64,000 nt of DNA, taken from the NCBI GenBank assembly GCA_963854835.1, contig OY978526.1:19684334-19748333 (forward strand). The letters run 5' to 3'. Each line of letters opens with the position of its first letter. The first letter of the stretch is position 1. A program made the position numbers and the translations under genes. Shown piece by piece: positions 48,480 to 60,489 of the stretch. Source of the stretch: Megamerina dolium (taxonomy: Eukaryota > Arthropoda > Insecta > Diptera > Megamerinidae). The notes under the pieces were generated by a model. The model was not told the DNA's origin and searched no databases. It was given only the letters and a program-made list of their open reading frames with translations.

Positions 48480-49400
48480 TGTTCTAGTTTCGAATCAGCT
48501 AAAACACATTCTTAATGTTGATCAAGTCGTGGCAATTGCTACAAATGGGCTCTCAAAATCATCTTTCTTCCTAACCTCATCTATATTCGGACCAGGGAAA
48601 AAATACTCTGAACCGTTAGGTAAGAACACCTTTATCTTTCAAGCGGAAGTGTACCCAATAGATAGATGTGCGCACTGTAATCTCAAACGGAATTACCGGA
48701 ACCGCAGAATAGCAATACTGAGTGACAGCCAGGCAGTTATCAAAGCATTCAAATCTCACCAGGTTTCATCAAAACTAGTGATGGAGTGCATTGAAAAACT
48801 GAACATCCTGGGCCAACTCAATCAGGTGTGGATTCTATGAGTTCCGGGGCATGTAGGGATCAATGGTAACGAAATGGCAGATAAGCTTGCCAGGAAAGGA
48901 ACATCAACTCCATTTGTAGGACCTAAACCATTCTGTGGATTAGGATCGAGTAACATCTCCCGTCTCATCTGGGAAGAAGAGGATAGACAAAAGGGCTTAT
49001 ACTGGGAAAACTTATCGAGGCTAACACACTCCAAACTAGCGCTAGGGACATACAGGAGGACTGTATGAATCTAACGAAGAACAACTTGCGAATCATTACG
49101 CAATTATTAACAGAGCACTGTAGGCTGAATTATCACCTAACAAAACTGGGAATTTTCTCTGATGCTCTCTGCAGGTTCTGCAGGCAAGAGAACAAGACTG
49201 CACAACATGTGATAGGAACTTGTTCAGCACTGATGCACAAGAGAAGGAAATACTTGGGAGATTTCATCATGCCCGAGGATGAACTTAGACTCTGTGAAGT
49301 AGGACCAAGAGACACAATCTAACTCTGCGAAGGGGGCACAATAGATCTTATAGGTTGCGGTGCAACATCACATAATAATAACCTCATCTAAAAGACCTAT
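48480..49400 (+). mobile_element. Non-LTR retrotransposon: RNase H domain and Cys-rich tail
   Basis: Translation in three consecutive frames gives VAIATNGLS (first catalytic Asp of RNase H changed to Asn), FQAEVYPI (Glu kept), IAILSDSQAVIKAF (Asp kept), VPGHVGINGNEMADKLARKG (His and last Asp kept), then NYHLTKLGIFSDALCRFCRQ and ENKTAQHVIGTCSALMHKRR. This is the RNase H domain plus C-terminal Cys/His motif of an I/R1/LOA-type element. A stop (TGA at 48838) and another at 49066 break it. It ends near CATAATAATAACC at 49371, matching the (AAT)n tail of the copy at 51962. Confidence 0.85.
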
Positions 49401-51961
49401 CTAAGATGACCTCTGCTTAACCAATAACCACAAATAATATTTATTTAAGGTTATAATAATTAAAAATCCGTCATCGAAATTTTGTTTGTCAACAATTTCT
49501 TCGAACATATGCCTTTAAAATAACTTCCTGCCCAACTTAACCTAACCCACTATAAAACTACACCTTCTACAATCCATATATGAACCCTAATAAAATGAAA
49601 TATCTGCCCTTAATTATTGATGACAAGAACACAAAAGACATGTACAATAGCATAACCAACCAAAAAAAAAGTGTAATACAAATTGAATAATATTTATATA
49701 GACAATTGTACAATTTCAATGATTGGAACGTTGTAGGTATCGTATGTGCTCTGAACTGTTACCAAAAAAAAAAATGGGAAGAAAAATGAAATAAAAAAAG
49801 AACATATTTTAATAATAACAAACAATAATAATGGCGAAAGAAAAATATATGTTATAACAGACAATCAAACCTAAATAAAACCTAAAATAACACATGGAAA
49901 TTATTATCGCTAGCCGGGCCAAAAACAACATGATTTAAATGCCTAAGATGTACTAAGGCCTTTTCTGTTGGATAAGTTGTTGAACAGTTGCTCGACAATT
50001 AAGGGTGTTTAAGAAATACTCGAAAAAGTCGTCCACTATTAGTCCAAATAAAGGTGCTTATACATATTATTTTTTTATGGGTTTAACATTTTGTGTGTAA
50101 CCCCAATGGTCATGAAAACATTGTACTACCAGTATTGAAGAAAAAAAAAAAATGGAAAATAAAAGAAAACATACTGCTAGATACCTATCTACAAACATAT
50201 TGTATACATCATTGAAGAATACAGACAGACAGACAGACAAGAAGACACACAGTCGAACTGTCGGGCCAAGAATGTAACTTGTGTTTATTCTAATTTTGAC
50301 CCAGCTTAAGTGTTGTTTGGTTGTTTGCCAGCTAGCTAGCTTGATTGCTTGCTTGCTTGCTTGTCCCTTTACCAATAAAAATAACAATGGTCGCTGATGG
50401 TGGTGGTGGTGATGGTAAAGACTACGACGACGACAACGACAACGACAACGTTGTTACCTGTACGTGTATAAACCGTTTAGTTTCAATGCGCCCACAATGA
50501 ATTCTTATGAATTTTTTAAGTACTCCTTCTTCATAAATACCTTACCATATTTTCGTATTGTTTATTTAACGATGTTAAGTAGTAATTTTCTGATAAAAAA
50601 TAATAAACGAAATGCTTGTATATATGAAATATTTTTCTTGCTTGTCCAAGTTCAAATATCAAATATTATATACATTTTTATTTGTTCATATTTGTTATTT
50701 TCTCTTGTAATTGGTAGTAAAAACGGTAAATATTGATCAAAAGCAGAAAAATTACACCTATCGACAAAGTCAATATATACTTCCTTGATTGGCGACGGCC
50801 GACTGCAACAAAATATCAATGTATTGTAATAGTAATTGATACAAAAGTAATCAACATGATTTGCAATTTCTATTCTGAAAATTTATATATTTTAATATTT
50901 TATTTGAACAAATAAATATGAAAACAAAAAAAAAATAGTAGAAGCAACAATATCATAATTAATAATAACTGATCCAGCTGCCTCTGTATGTTGCACGTAT
51001 AGATTGACATTTTCTTTTTTTTTTTTTTGAAATGTGCAATTTTTTTATGATTAATGATGTTTGTATAAAATTGACGCTGCTGCTTTATATTATTTATTAT
51101 AATCTCTTATAATAAATATAAAATATAATTCTACGAATGACTTTGAAAAAAATGCATTCCATAATTACCAAGAGACCAACATTTATTTGATCGAATATTT
51201 ATTATTTTCAAAAAAAATTTTCCTTTTCGATGAGATTATAGGTAGGTAGGTACATATTTTACGCTGGTCATTTTCAATGTGCTACTGTATTATTACCTAT
51301 AGAGAAAGTCTCTAGAGACTCCATTTGGGTTGGTGGGGGGGTTGGGTTCTTCATTATGATTTTCCTATATTATTTTAATGATGATGATAATAATAACAAT
51401 TGGTCTGATTGAAGAAATCAAAATAATACTTTTGAAAACGTATTCTTGTTGTGCCAAAACAAATATTTCTCAGCTTGTCAAAATTTTTCATATTGATCTC
51501 TTACATATTTCTCTGATTTTTTGAATTGATCACACTCTTGGGCATTATGTGGTGTAATCGACATATTCCACCGCATTTCTTAAGCACGTAATACCTGAGC
51601 GACTTATCCACCAACAGGATGTGTATATATTAAAGTGGGTCGTAATGTGTGAAGTGGCATTTCTTTAACTCTCTCTCTCTCTCTCTCGGTGAAAATCTGG
51701 TAATTTAGAGTTTTTCAAGAAGTTTTTGTGAAGAGAGTATGAATTTTTAATTGAACTGATTTTTTTCTATATCTAAAGCTTTAATTTCTTTTAAAATACT
51801 TTTAAATAAATCTCAATAAAATCCAACAAGAAATTGTAGTAGAAGAAAGTATGCATTTTAAGTGGAGTTTTAGTCAGCGATTTTGTTGAAATTGTTGTCT
51901 TTTCTCTTGAAGCATAATTTCTTTTCAAATACATTAAATTGCCACAAAATAAAATAAAATC
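49401..51961. other. AT-rich intronic sequence with microsatellites
   Basis: CAGA repeats at 50221-50239, CTTG repeats at 50346-50363, GACAAC at about 50426-50449, and TC repeats at 51669-51688. No gene was recognised. Confidence 0.55.
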
Positions 51962-52248
51962 ATTGTAATACAATTATTTTTATTACTATTATTATTATTA
52001 TTGTCGTTGGGAAATGTTGCGACCTATAAGATCTATTCTGCCCTCTTCTAGGACCTAGAGTATGTCTCTTGGCCCAACTCCCTCGATGAATTTGTAGTAT
52101 TGGTCCTACTTCACAGAGTCTAAGTTCGTCCTCAGGTATGATGATGAAATCTCCCAGGTGTTTCCATCTCTTGCGCATCAGCGCGGAACAAATTCCTATC
52201 ACATGTTGTGCGATCTCATCCTATTTCCTGCAGAACCTGTAGTAAAAT
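51962..52248 (-). mobile_element. 3' fragment of the RNase H-type non-LTR retrotransposon
   Basis: Reverse strand: YRFCRK-DEIAQHVIGICSA, LMRKRWKHLGDFIIIPEDEL and RLCEVGPILQIHRGSWAKRH, then a 3' UTR matching GGGGCACAATAGATCTTATAGG at 49333 and an (AAT)n tail at 51984-52002. It is 5'-truncated at the Cys-rich motif. Compared with 48480 it keeps an extra segment between EVGP and the 3' UTR, so the copy at 48480 carries a deletion there. Confidence 0.82.
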
Positions 52249-52685
52249 TAGTAATTAGTATTTCAGTAATTTCAGGAATTTGGTGTCTGGTGATAAAGTG
52301 GAAATATTTATCAAAAACCAAAGTCTATAGAAGAAAAATCGACCCGCTCTAATATATATGAATATATTGGTGTTGTGTTATAAAATGACATTACTAAAGA
52401 TGAGCAAACGAAAACAAACAAACAAAAATATATTTTTTTATTCATGTCAATCAAAATATTTATGCATTTGCATTCATTGTAATCTTTATATTTTAGTTTT
52501 TTCGCTTGAAATCTTTACTTTTGTTGAGAATTTTTTTTTTTTTTGAAATTAAGGAAATAGCACATAAATATTGAATTTACAAATTATTGAAGTATATTCG
52601 GTACTTGAAATACACATGAGATGATAGATTGATTAAGTTGGTTGGCAATGTCGCTATAAATGTTTAAGATTATTAAATAAATTCC
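52249..52685. other. AT-rich intronic sequence, nothing recognised
   Basis: No gene or element was seen. Confidence 0.55.
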
Positions 52686-53013
52686 GAAGAGTCCTTTTGC
52701 CCTTTTTTCTTGAACTGTTGAACTTGTTAAATTTTGGGCAGTCTTAGAAGGGATCTACTTATATTTTTTGGCTCCGAATAGCAAAATCCTAGTGGCATCA
52801 CTTTTTTGGAGTTTTGTGACAAAGCTCTTTTAGAAGCTTTTTCGTGGCAAATTGCTTCTGCAGATAGAATTGCCCATTACTTGCCGAGAGGTGATAGTTT
52901 CCGTTCGAAAGAAAAATCTTGTTGACATTAAAGCTGCGTTTCAGCCGGCAATCAAACTCACGGCCTACAAGTCTGAAGACACCAACGCACTAACCACTTA
53001 GGTAAGGCACCCA
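52686..53013 (-). mobile_element. tRNA-derived SINE, full length but diverged
   Basis: Reverse strand: head TGGGTGCCTTACCTAAGTGG, TTAGTGCGTTGG, B-box region GCCGTGAGTTTGATTGCCGG (mutated), then TTTCTTTCGAACGGAAACTA, AAGCTTCTAAAAGAGCTTTG, GATGCCACTAGGATTTTGCT, ATAAGTAGATCCCTTCTAAG and the 3' end GGCAAAAGGACTCTTCGGAA. Both ends of the family are present. Confidence 0.8.
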
Positions 53014-54305
53014 CTGTTTAAAATACCAATACCAGATAGAAATTGAGATTCATTGGCTGAAATCGCCTCCTGTACCAAATAGACTCATTGTCTCAATATC
53101 TAAGCAATGACGCAACTTCACTGTCATCTTTCAACCAGGCTTCAATATTGACAACTTGCCCATATGTAAGACTCCAACTGGGACACTGTCGATTGACTAT
53201 GAATTATTGTACTAGCACCAAGTGTTTTATAGCGGTTTTTTCTAACATTTTTGATTTCAAAGCTAAGGATCTTAAAAGCAGCAAAAAAAAAAAAAAACGC
53301 TCGAAAAAGTGAATGCAAAGACATTGGTAGCACAGTTTTGGCCCTATGTGAGAACTTCATACTATTTTATGTCATTCAGATTTTGAACTAAACTTCATGC
53401 AGAACTAACCAAAATATTTATATTTCAATTTTTTTTATAATTTTTGCAATTTTTCCTTGGAATAGTACGAAATATGAGAGAATTAAAGCATAATTGGTCT
53501 AAATGGGCCCTTTCATCTTTCATTTGAAAGCTCATAACTTACCAGTTAGTTGTACGTACATGAAAAAGTTGTTTGATAAAAATTTTGCCAACAAAAAGAC
53601 CATTAAAATTTTGATTAGAGGTCAAGTTCCATCCACGACCACCACAACTAAAGAAGATTCATTGTGCAAGGTCTTGCATTTTAATCCAATATGTTTAGGG
53701 TCTTTATGAATTTTAGCGGCATATTATGCGTCTGTTATTTCAAAACACAAGAAACAGTGCATGCAGGGTTGCATTATGTTAAGTTGATTTTGTACAGAAA
53801 TTTATGACAATATGATATGATACCATGTGAATCCCCTAAATATGTATGAGGAAAAACGAATATGCTAACTTATCTCTCCATAGTGCTACTTTGATAAATT
53901 ATATTTTCATTTTACTCTCAGACAATTTTTTAATTAAATGCACTTTATCAGTAAAAAAATGTGAATCAAATGATGAAAAATGACCATGCATAGGAATAGA
54001 AATAGAATAGAAATGAAATGACTACGAATAATGAAGGTTAATCTTGCAAAATTCACGTCTGAATTAGATTTCATGCATCGTTGAAGACATTTACATGGAA
54101 AAACACAAAATTTTTGCAAATTTCTTAATTATAATTGATGAAATACATTACTTTGTCTTATTGGCAATAGTCAAGTGAATTCTGCTATTGTACCATTACT
54201 TCTAAAATTCAAGGTTGGCCTCTGCTAAATATTTATGTATCTAAAAATGTCTTAGAATCAACGCCTACATTGCTTAAAATATTAAAATATTTCATTTAAT
54301 TTCAG
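53014..54305. other. AT-rich intronic sequence before the third cnc exon
   Basis: No element recognised. Ends in the acceptor at 54305. Confidence 0.6.
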
Positions 54306-54385
54306 GTGAATACATACGTTTGCCGCTTGACGATTTACTTAACGACGTTATACAATTGGCTGAATTGGCTGGCGAGGATAACGAA
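54306..54385 (+). CDS. cnc: cnc (CncC/Nrf2) internal coding exon completing ETGE
   Basis: Exon of 80 nt after an acceptor TTTCAG, ending before GTAAGT. Its first two bases (GT) join the G left at 27000 to make the Gly codon of ETGE. Reading then continues as EYIRLPLDDLLNDVIQLAEL and AGEDNE, ending in phase 0. The match in phase to the exon 27 kb upstream, and the recreation of an intact ETGE followed by a hydrophobic/acidic Leu-rich stretch, are the main evidence that the two exons are joined. The Leu-rich helix after ETGE (DDLLNDVIQLAELAG) is a plausible interaction or activation segment; that role is inference. Confidence 0.9.
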
Positions 54386-54486
54386 GTAAGTATTAATGTT
54401 GTGCATATGATTTAGAATTTTATTACATCATTTTTATTTTTTGGTAATACAATTATTTCACTTTTTGTTTTATAATCCAAAAACAG
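54386..54486 (+). other. cnc: cnc short intron (101 bp)
   Basis: Phase-0 intron with donor GTAAGT, AT-rich interior and acceptor AAACAG. In-frame translation through it meets stops, so it is removed. Confidence 0.85.
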
Positions 54487-55128
54487 ATTGATGAAAACGA
54501 TTCAATTGCATCGACATCAAAAGCCGCTGCTGCCAATAATAATAATAAATTGAATAAAACCAAAACGGATGGTAAAGATGATGATAAAGTAGACGGCGAT
54601 CTATCAGACAAAGAAAACTTCAAAAATACCAAAAATAATAATCTCGTTTTTGGCGATAACAACAACAACATCAAAAAGAAGAATAAAAAGAATAAAAATT
54701 ACAAAGGCGGTGCATTATTATCAAACATTAACGCCGACAACTCTAACACTGCTGACGCTAACTCTGACTCTGACACTGACTCTGATATATCTGACGACGA
54801 AAACGAAGACGACGACGACAACGACAACGCCAACAACAATTTATACGAATCGGATATTGAAGAAGGTTCATTGCCATCGCCACTTTTTGATGATTTGGAT
54901 GACGAAGCAAAGAAGGAACTAGCCGATTTGGATAAAATGTTACAATCAGCTGCACCACCACCGCCACCATTCCATCATCATCATCATCATCATGTACATC
55001 ATCCGCATCGTCCGACAGCAACAGCAGCAGGCGTACAAAATTATGCTGCTACAATGGGCAGCGGTCCAAATAGTGCATTCCATAGGCAAGCCGGTGCCAC
55101 TGCCGGCTTCCATCATGGGCACCATCAG
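54487..55128 (+). CDS. cnc: cnc (CncC/Nrf2) acidic, Asn- and His-rich coding exon
   Basis: Exon of 642 nt (214 codons) in phase 0 on both sides, separated from the previous exon by a 101-bp intron (acceptor AAACAG; donor GTAAGA). The protein runs IDENDSIASTSK, an Asn/Lys/Asp-rich region, a short basic cluster (IKKKNKKNKNYK), a long Ser/Asp/Glu/Asn acidic tract, then ESDIEEGSLPSPLFDDLDDE and ADLDKML. A PPPPP-F-HHHHHHH tract and a Gly/His-rich end (FHHGHHQ) follow. The acidic DIEEG...LFDDLDDE segment resembles a transactivation region. Low-complexity Asn, Asp and His tracts are typical of fly transcription factors. Reading through the donor adds about 33 residues and then stops, so splicing is required. 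The bZIP domain is not in the window. An internal Met (DKML) could serve as a start for a shorter isoform, but nothing here proves it. Confidence 0.87.
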
Positions 55129-55629
55129 GTAAGAAATAACAATCAACCACCTTTTTTTATCGTATGTGTGTGTGTGTGTGTATATATGTTTTTTTTTATT
55201 GTTTTTCTTTGTCTTCCATCTTTAAATTGATACAGTTTTTTTTGGGGGGAAGAGATTTTAGTTAATGGCGTTGAAAAAGAAAATTGTGAAAAAACAAAAC
55301 AAAATGGACAATATGTGCATGTTTATAGGAATTTTGTTTTATTTTATTTAATGTTGACTTTTTTGACAGTTTCTCCATACCAAAAACCCGTCAGAAAGCA
55401 GATACTAAATTTAAGATGAAGCTTAATTTTGACATAATTTTTATGTAAAAATTTTATCCAAAATGTGACATGCCCAGAAAATGCCGAGGAAACTAAGAAC
55501 CTAAAATGAGATCACATGGAAGAATAAAAATTATTAAAATCTTGCATCTTTATTCCTCACTCTCTATCTATCTCTTGTTCCTTTTTTTTATTATTCATAA
55601 AACAGAACACTTTTTGAGATGGAAACTCA

Positions 55630-56060
55630 AACTCATATGTTCACCACGGCTTCGATTAGAGGTCAGCATCCGAACATTAAAACTTTCAATGATCGTTTCA
55701 ACTTCAGAACTTCTTGAAATTATGCGATCATCGAATTTGGTTGCCAATAAGCGAAGTGTTTCACTGCTGGTGTGGCATATCGCTCCGTCTTCTTGGAATC
55801 ACATGTCATTAGCATCCAATAACGTTCACCGTTCACTGTAACAGCTTCTTCTTCTTCGGCATTTTCAAAAAAAGAATGGCCCAATAATGCCGCCTGCCGA
55901 GAAAACACACCAAATAGTCACTTTTTGAGCTCCCCAAATGCGGTAATTTTGTGTATTCATGGCGTAGTCATTAAGGTGAAAATGAACTTCTTTGCTGAAG
56001 ATGATTTTTTGATGAAAAACGCTCATTTGGTTCAAGCATCCATTTAACAAATTGACCTAG
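55630..56060 (-). mobile_element. DD41D-like mariner transposase remnant
   Basis: Reverse strand: HLNDYAMNTQNYRIWG (HFxLNGYVNKQNCRIWG block), VTIWCVFSAGGIIGPFFF, HSFFENAEEEEAVTVNGERY, then ATPAVKHFA/HTSSETLRLLATKFDDRI in adjoining frames. It is the same domain order as the copies at 38893 and 58354 but from a diverged lineage. No terminal repeats were found. Confidence 0.72.
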
Positions 56061-56064
56061 TTCC

Positions 56065-58351
56065 AAATGATCTGGTGACTATATGACTATAAATGGCATA
56101 GCTTTGACTTCTTACGATTTTTACTATTTTTAATATCGAACAACATTTAGTACATATAATTATTGAATGAAAAAAGGACCAACAGATGGCCCATCTTTTA
56201 TCTTTCATAGAAAAAAGAACCATTTAGAAAATAGTATAATCAAAATCAGTAGTAAAACTCGCGATTTGATGTATGCAATCTTGCAAACGAGCATATGCAA
56301 AATATTATTGCATATTATTGCAATCACAATAACAAATTCTATTCATATTTGCATTTAATTTGCTCTAAAAAGTATGCAACATTAAATAGATATAACTTAT
56401 ATTTGCTATGCATATGCAATATTGAATTTGAAATGAGTAATATAATAAAAATGTTTACAAATTGCAAATATTTGCACTTTTTTTTTTTTGCAATTTTCCA
56501 AGATCTTCAAGCCTAAGAAGATCATGAATAGCTATAGTATATAAAACTACAAAATACATTGTAGCATTGTATTTTTAACTTTTTTAATTGTATTCCACTC
56601 GTCTCTTTATTCTCTAACTTGACTCATTTGATCAAAATGTCGAGTAGTTTCGTTTTTCAACTTATTTCAACATATTTACTATATAAAACGTGCCCAAGTA
56701 GTAGTTGGCGATCATCAAAATGTTGGTAGTAGTACTCGTAGTAATAATTATTGTGTTGTTTTTGCTCTGTTGTATATTTAAATTCTTGAATAGGGCAACA
56801 ACAACAAAAAGAAGAAGAAGAAAATCACGAATAAATTATGAATAAATCAATATAATGATCGGATGTAACTTTTGTTTATCTATCCAATGCTTAACTTAAG
56901 CTCTCTTCTTCTTTAAAATTGGTGATCTTCTTCTTCGTCATCATCTTCGCTTACACTTGAAGAATCTGTATCTACTTTCTGAACAAGTTATTATTATTTA
57001 TCCTCTTCTTCTTTTTTAAGTGCTTCTCATTTAAAGTTGCATTCTTTGCATATAACAACACGTCACCTTCTTATCCTGTTTATTGTTGTATTCAATTATT
57101 CTGATTATATCATATATAGTCGTCAGAATCAATGATTATCTCTGTACAATATTTATTCATTTGTCTGATCTTGTTTTTGTATGTTATGTACATTTGGCTG
57201 TTTTTTTTTTCTACCAAAAAGCAATTTAACTGTCATTAAGATTGAGGGAGAAAAAAAACTGACAGATATCAATTTTACTGAATTGAAAAAAAAAATTAGC
57301 AATTTTTATAAAGTTAAATATGATTTTATTCTTGATTGATTTGGTTTTATTCAAAACTAGAATTTTATTTTGATATTACAAGTAGGTATTCTTGGTTCAA
57401 CAGCAATATGAATCAGATGAAGCTTTCTAAAAAAATATTTATATAGCTATTGTTAGTGCTAAAGGTACTCGTAGCTAAAAAATGCATCCTTCTCTAGAAG
57501 TTTATCATCTCAGATATACTTTTGCACTTACTTTTTTCACTTTCATAGCAACTAAGCATCTTAGAGCTCTCTACATAAATATAATTAACATTCGCTAAGA
57601 TGCTAAGATGCATAATCGTTTTCGACTTCCGTAAATACGTAAATTACACATGACTTAATCGACGTTTAAAACAATATTAACACAGGTAACAAAAACGGAT
57701 TTAATTAAAACTTCTTTGTCTGTCTGGTAGTAATTGTCATTTGTTTGTGCTACTGTTACTGTTGAAGAAGATAAAACCAAAAAAACAGAAAGACACAAAA
57801 ACAATGTAATTACAACAACATCTTGTATGCACCGCATTAAGCCGGTAAGTACCTGTCAAAGTCACGAAGCCACATAATGATGTGTGACACCACCACCGCT
57901 ATCGTCTCACAATGTTTTTACCTACATGCATATGCATTGACATAGTGCACATAAATATGCACTTGCATATATTTGTACATATTTATGATAGCAAAAGAAT
58001 CCTTAAGCAACTACAATCCATGGAAAAACCATTGTAAAATCATAAAATCAACAAAAGAACCAAAAAAAAAAAACATACAAAGGCAACACCTCTCATAAAT
58101 GATTGTTGGTAGAAATGACAGTTGTTGTTGTTGTAATAGTAAAAATCTATAGGTACATAGTACTTGTTTACTTACGAGTAGAATGAGAAGAAAATACAAC
58201 AATCCCTAAAGTTAGTAGTCGCAATTATTTGGGTATAATTTTTGGACATAATTTGTAATTTGTCTGGAAGAGTAGACTCACACAAATTGCAAGGATGTAT
58301 TATTTCTATAGATTATGCAAAAAGATGAAAATCAAAGCATGATTTCACATT
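56065..58351. other. AT-rich intronic sequence, nothing recognised
   Basis: CAACAACAA and AAGAAG runs near 56790-56822. No gene or element was seen. Confidence 0.55.
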
Positions 58352-58353
58352 TA

Positions 58354-59243
58354 CAGGGTGATTTTTTTGGCAATTTTCTTTTTGACAACACTGTTTTTGG
58401 CAGCTCAACTGTCAAACATGTTCAGTTTGGTCTATAATTTAACCACGAATCCACTTGCAAATGAACAATACTTCCAGATTATTGAATTTTATTATCAAAA
58501 TTTATGCTCGGTTAAGAAAGTTCATCGTGGACTTTCTGGTATTCAGCGACGAAGCTCATTTCTGGTTGAATGGATACGTGAACAATCAAAATTGCCGTAA
58601 ATTGGTGTGAAGAGCAGCCAGAGAAGTATTGCAAGAAATGCCAATGCATCCCGAAAAATGCACTGTTTGGTGTAGATTATGGGCCGGTGGCATCATTGGA
58701 CCGTACTTTTTCAAAGACGACAAAGGCAGGAATGTGTGAATGACGAGCGCTACCGTACGATGATAACAAATTTTTTTTTTTTTTGCCCAAAATGGAAGAG
58801 CTGGACTTGGCTGACATGTAGTTTGAACAAAGTGGTGCCACATGTCACACAGCACGCGGAACAATGGCCCAATTGAGAGGCGAGTTCGGTGAACAGTTTA
58901 TTTCACGTTTGGGGCCGGTCAATTGGTCGCCTAGATCGTACGATTTAACACCTTTAGACTATTTTTTGTGGGGCTATGTAAAGGCTCATTCAGCACTGGA
59001 AGCCAATATTGAAGAATTTATTCGTGAGATACCGGCCGAAATGTTGAAGAGAGTATGCCAAAATTGGACCCTGCGTATGAACCATTTGAGGCACAGCCCC
59101 GCGGTCAACATTTACATGAAATCATCTTTAAACATTAAATTATATAGATCGTTCTATCGATTCAAATAAAGATTTCATACATTTCTTTAAATGTTATGTT
59201 TTTGTTTTTAATCAAATCCGAAGGCTCTTAAAAAATCACCCTG
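58354..59243 (+). mobile_element. DD41D mariner-like element with both ends, internally deleted
   Basis: The left CAGGGTGATTTTTTTGGC and the right (reverse) CAGGGTGATTTTTTAAGAGC are flanked by TA (58352-58353; 59244-59245). At 890 bp it is shorter than complete members. Frames encode NMFSLVYNLTTNPLANEQYF, FSDEAHFWLNGYVNNQNC, WAGGIIGPYFFKD, GATCHTARGTMAQLRGEFGE, PRSYDLTPLDYFLWGYVKAH and IEEFIREIPAEMLKRVCQNW. The second catalytic Asp is replaced (EQSGATCH where the copy at 38893 has QQDDATCH). The N-terminal DNA-binding region between EFYYQNLCSVKKV and FSDEAHF is deleted, as it is in the other copy. The 3' end is repeated downstream (see 59143). Confidence 0.87.
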
Positions 59244-59448
59244 TATATAGATCGTTCTATCGACTCAAATAAAGATTTCATACATTTCTTTAAATTTTAT
59301 GTTTTTTTTTTAATCAAATCGGAAGGCTCTTAAAAAATCACCCTTTATAGAGATCGTTCTATTGACTTAAATAAAGATTTCATACATTTCTTTAAATTTT
59401 ATGTTTTTTTTTTATCAAATCCGAAGGCTCTTAAAAAATCACCCTGTA
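59143..59448. repeat. Right end of the DD41D mariner repeated three times in tandem
   Basis: Three units of 102-103 bp follow one another. Each has TATAGATCGTTCTAT-GACT, CAAATAAAGATTTCATACAT, TTCTTTAAATTTTATG, a T run, ATCAAATC-GAAGGCTCTT and AAAAAATCACCCTGTA (the mariner terminus; CACCCTTTA in the middle unit). The first unit is part of the element; the other two lie outside its first TA-flanked end. Confidence 0.93.
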
Positions 59449-59959
59449 TCAATATTCAGCTTCTAAATTTGACTTTAAATCGATCAGCTTTTAGAAGTTT
59501 AGAATTCGGCTAAATCTTAAAATTAAATAAAGCCCTTTAGACGGCATTAATTTGAAATTTTTTTAAACTAAAAAAAAATTTGATTACACTTTTCAATTCT
59601 TTGCTGCAACCCTTTTGCAAAAAAGCGCAATAAATTTCTTTTGATTCCAACTAAATTTGCAATTTTTTTTTTAATCATATTTCTTCACCTGTCACATTAG
59701 ATGTTAATTACTTGATCATGATCATTAATTTTGCATTCCATTGCACTGAGATGCTTTGTTTTTCTTTATTTTATTTATTTATTTTTTTTTTTTTTTTGTC
59801 TACTTTAAGATTTATTAAATTCAGTGGCAATTGCTGCTACTACGCTGCTGTTGCTACATGTCTTTCTCAATTGCGGGTCATACTGTACTTGTATGCATTT
59901 CATATGCACACGTATATGCCGGACTATAATTAAATTACGATTTAGTTATTGTGGTTAAT

Positions 59960-59990
<31 letters not shown>

Positions 59991-60489
59991 ACATAAAGCC
60001 ATAATATTGTATTATCGTATGCAATGTAGTTTTTGCGTTCAAGTAACGAAACGATTATCCACTGTGGCATACAATCAAAATGTGCATTTAATAAATAGCT
60101 ACTGCTACTACTAATGACATTTTTTATTGATGTTGCAGTATCTCTTTTTTTTTTTGTGCTCTTATAATGTGATTTTTTGTTTGTTTTGTTTCTATCTTTC
60201 AAATTATGGGAATTCCTTGTAAATGCGTGTACCAGTAGTGTATGTAAAACATTAAATATTAATTAACGGTTATTATTAATGATTTTTTAAAACTTAATTA
60301 TTTCATTCAATTTGAATTTATTAACTGAACAGTTTTTTTTGCGGTCAGGTGCCACTATTTATAACCGATTATTTATCAAAAAGACACTCAACATATGGAA
60401 AAAAATAATTTTGTATGAAAATCAAATTGTAATAAATAAATATTCATAAATAGCAATGACATACTAGAGAATCCATAATAAATGAAACA
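59449..60489. other. AT-rich intronic sequence, nothing recognised
   Basis: T run at about 59780-59797 and TTG repeats at 59961-59985. No gene or element was seen. Confidence 0.55.

Larger units (their letters stand above)
27001..54305 (+). other. cnc: cnc 27.3-kb phase-1 intron splitting the ETGE motif
   Basis: Intron of 27,305 bp from GTAAGT to TTTCAG. It interrupts the Gly codon of ETGE after its first base. It contains two tandem arrays, a Tc1-like element with nested retrotransposon pieces, at least five mariner-type elements, several SINEs and three RNase H-type retrotransposon fragments (all listed separately). Its size leaves room for alternative promoters for isoforms lacking the Keap1-binding region, but no promoter or alternative first exon could be identified from the bases alone. 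Confidence 0.85.

Noticed and set aside
48529..49322. Possible host RNase H gene
   Set aside because: Its first catalytic Asp is changed, it contains stops, it is followed by the Cys-rich motif typical of retrotransposons, and related 3' fragments occur at 47505 and 51962.
54550..55230. Whole frame to 55230 as an unspliced protein end
   Set aside because: After the donor at 55128 the frame enters a TG repeat and T-rich DNA and stops. The GTAAGA donor in phase 0 and the known length of Cnc proteins favour splicing.
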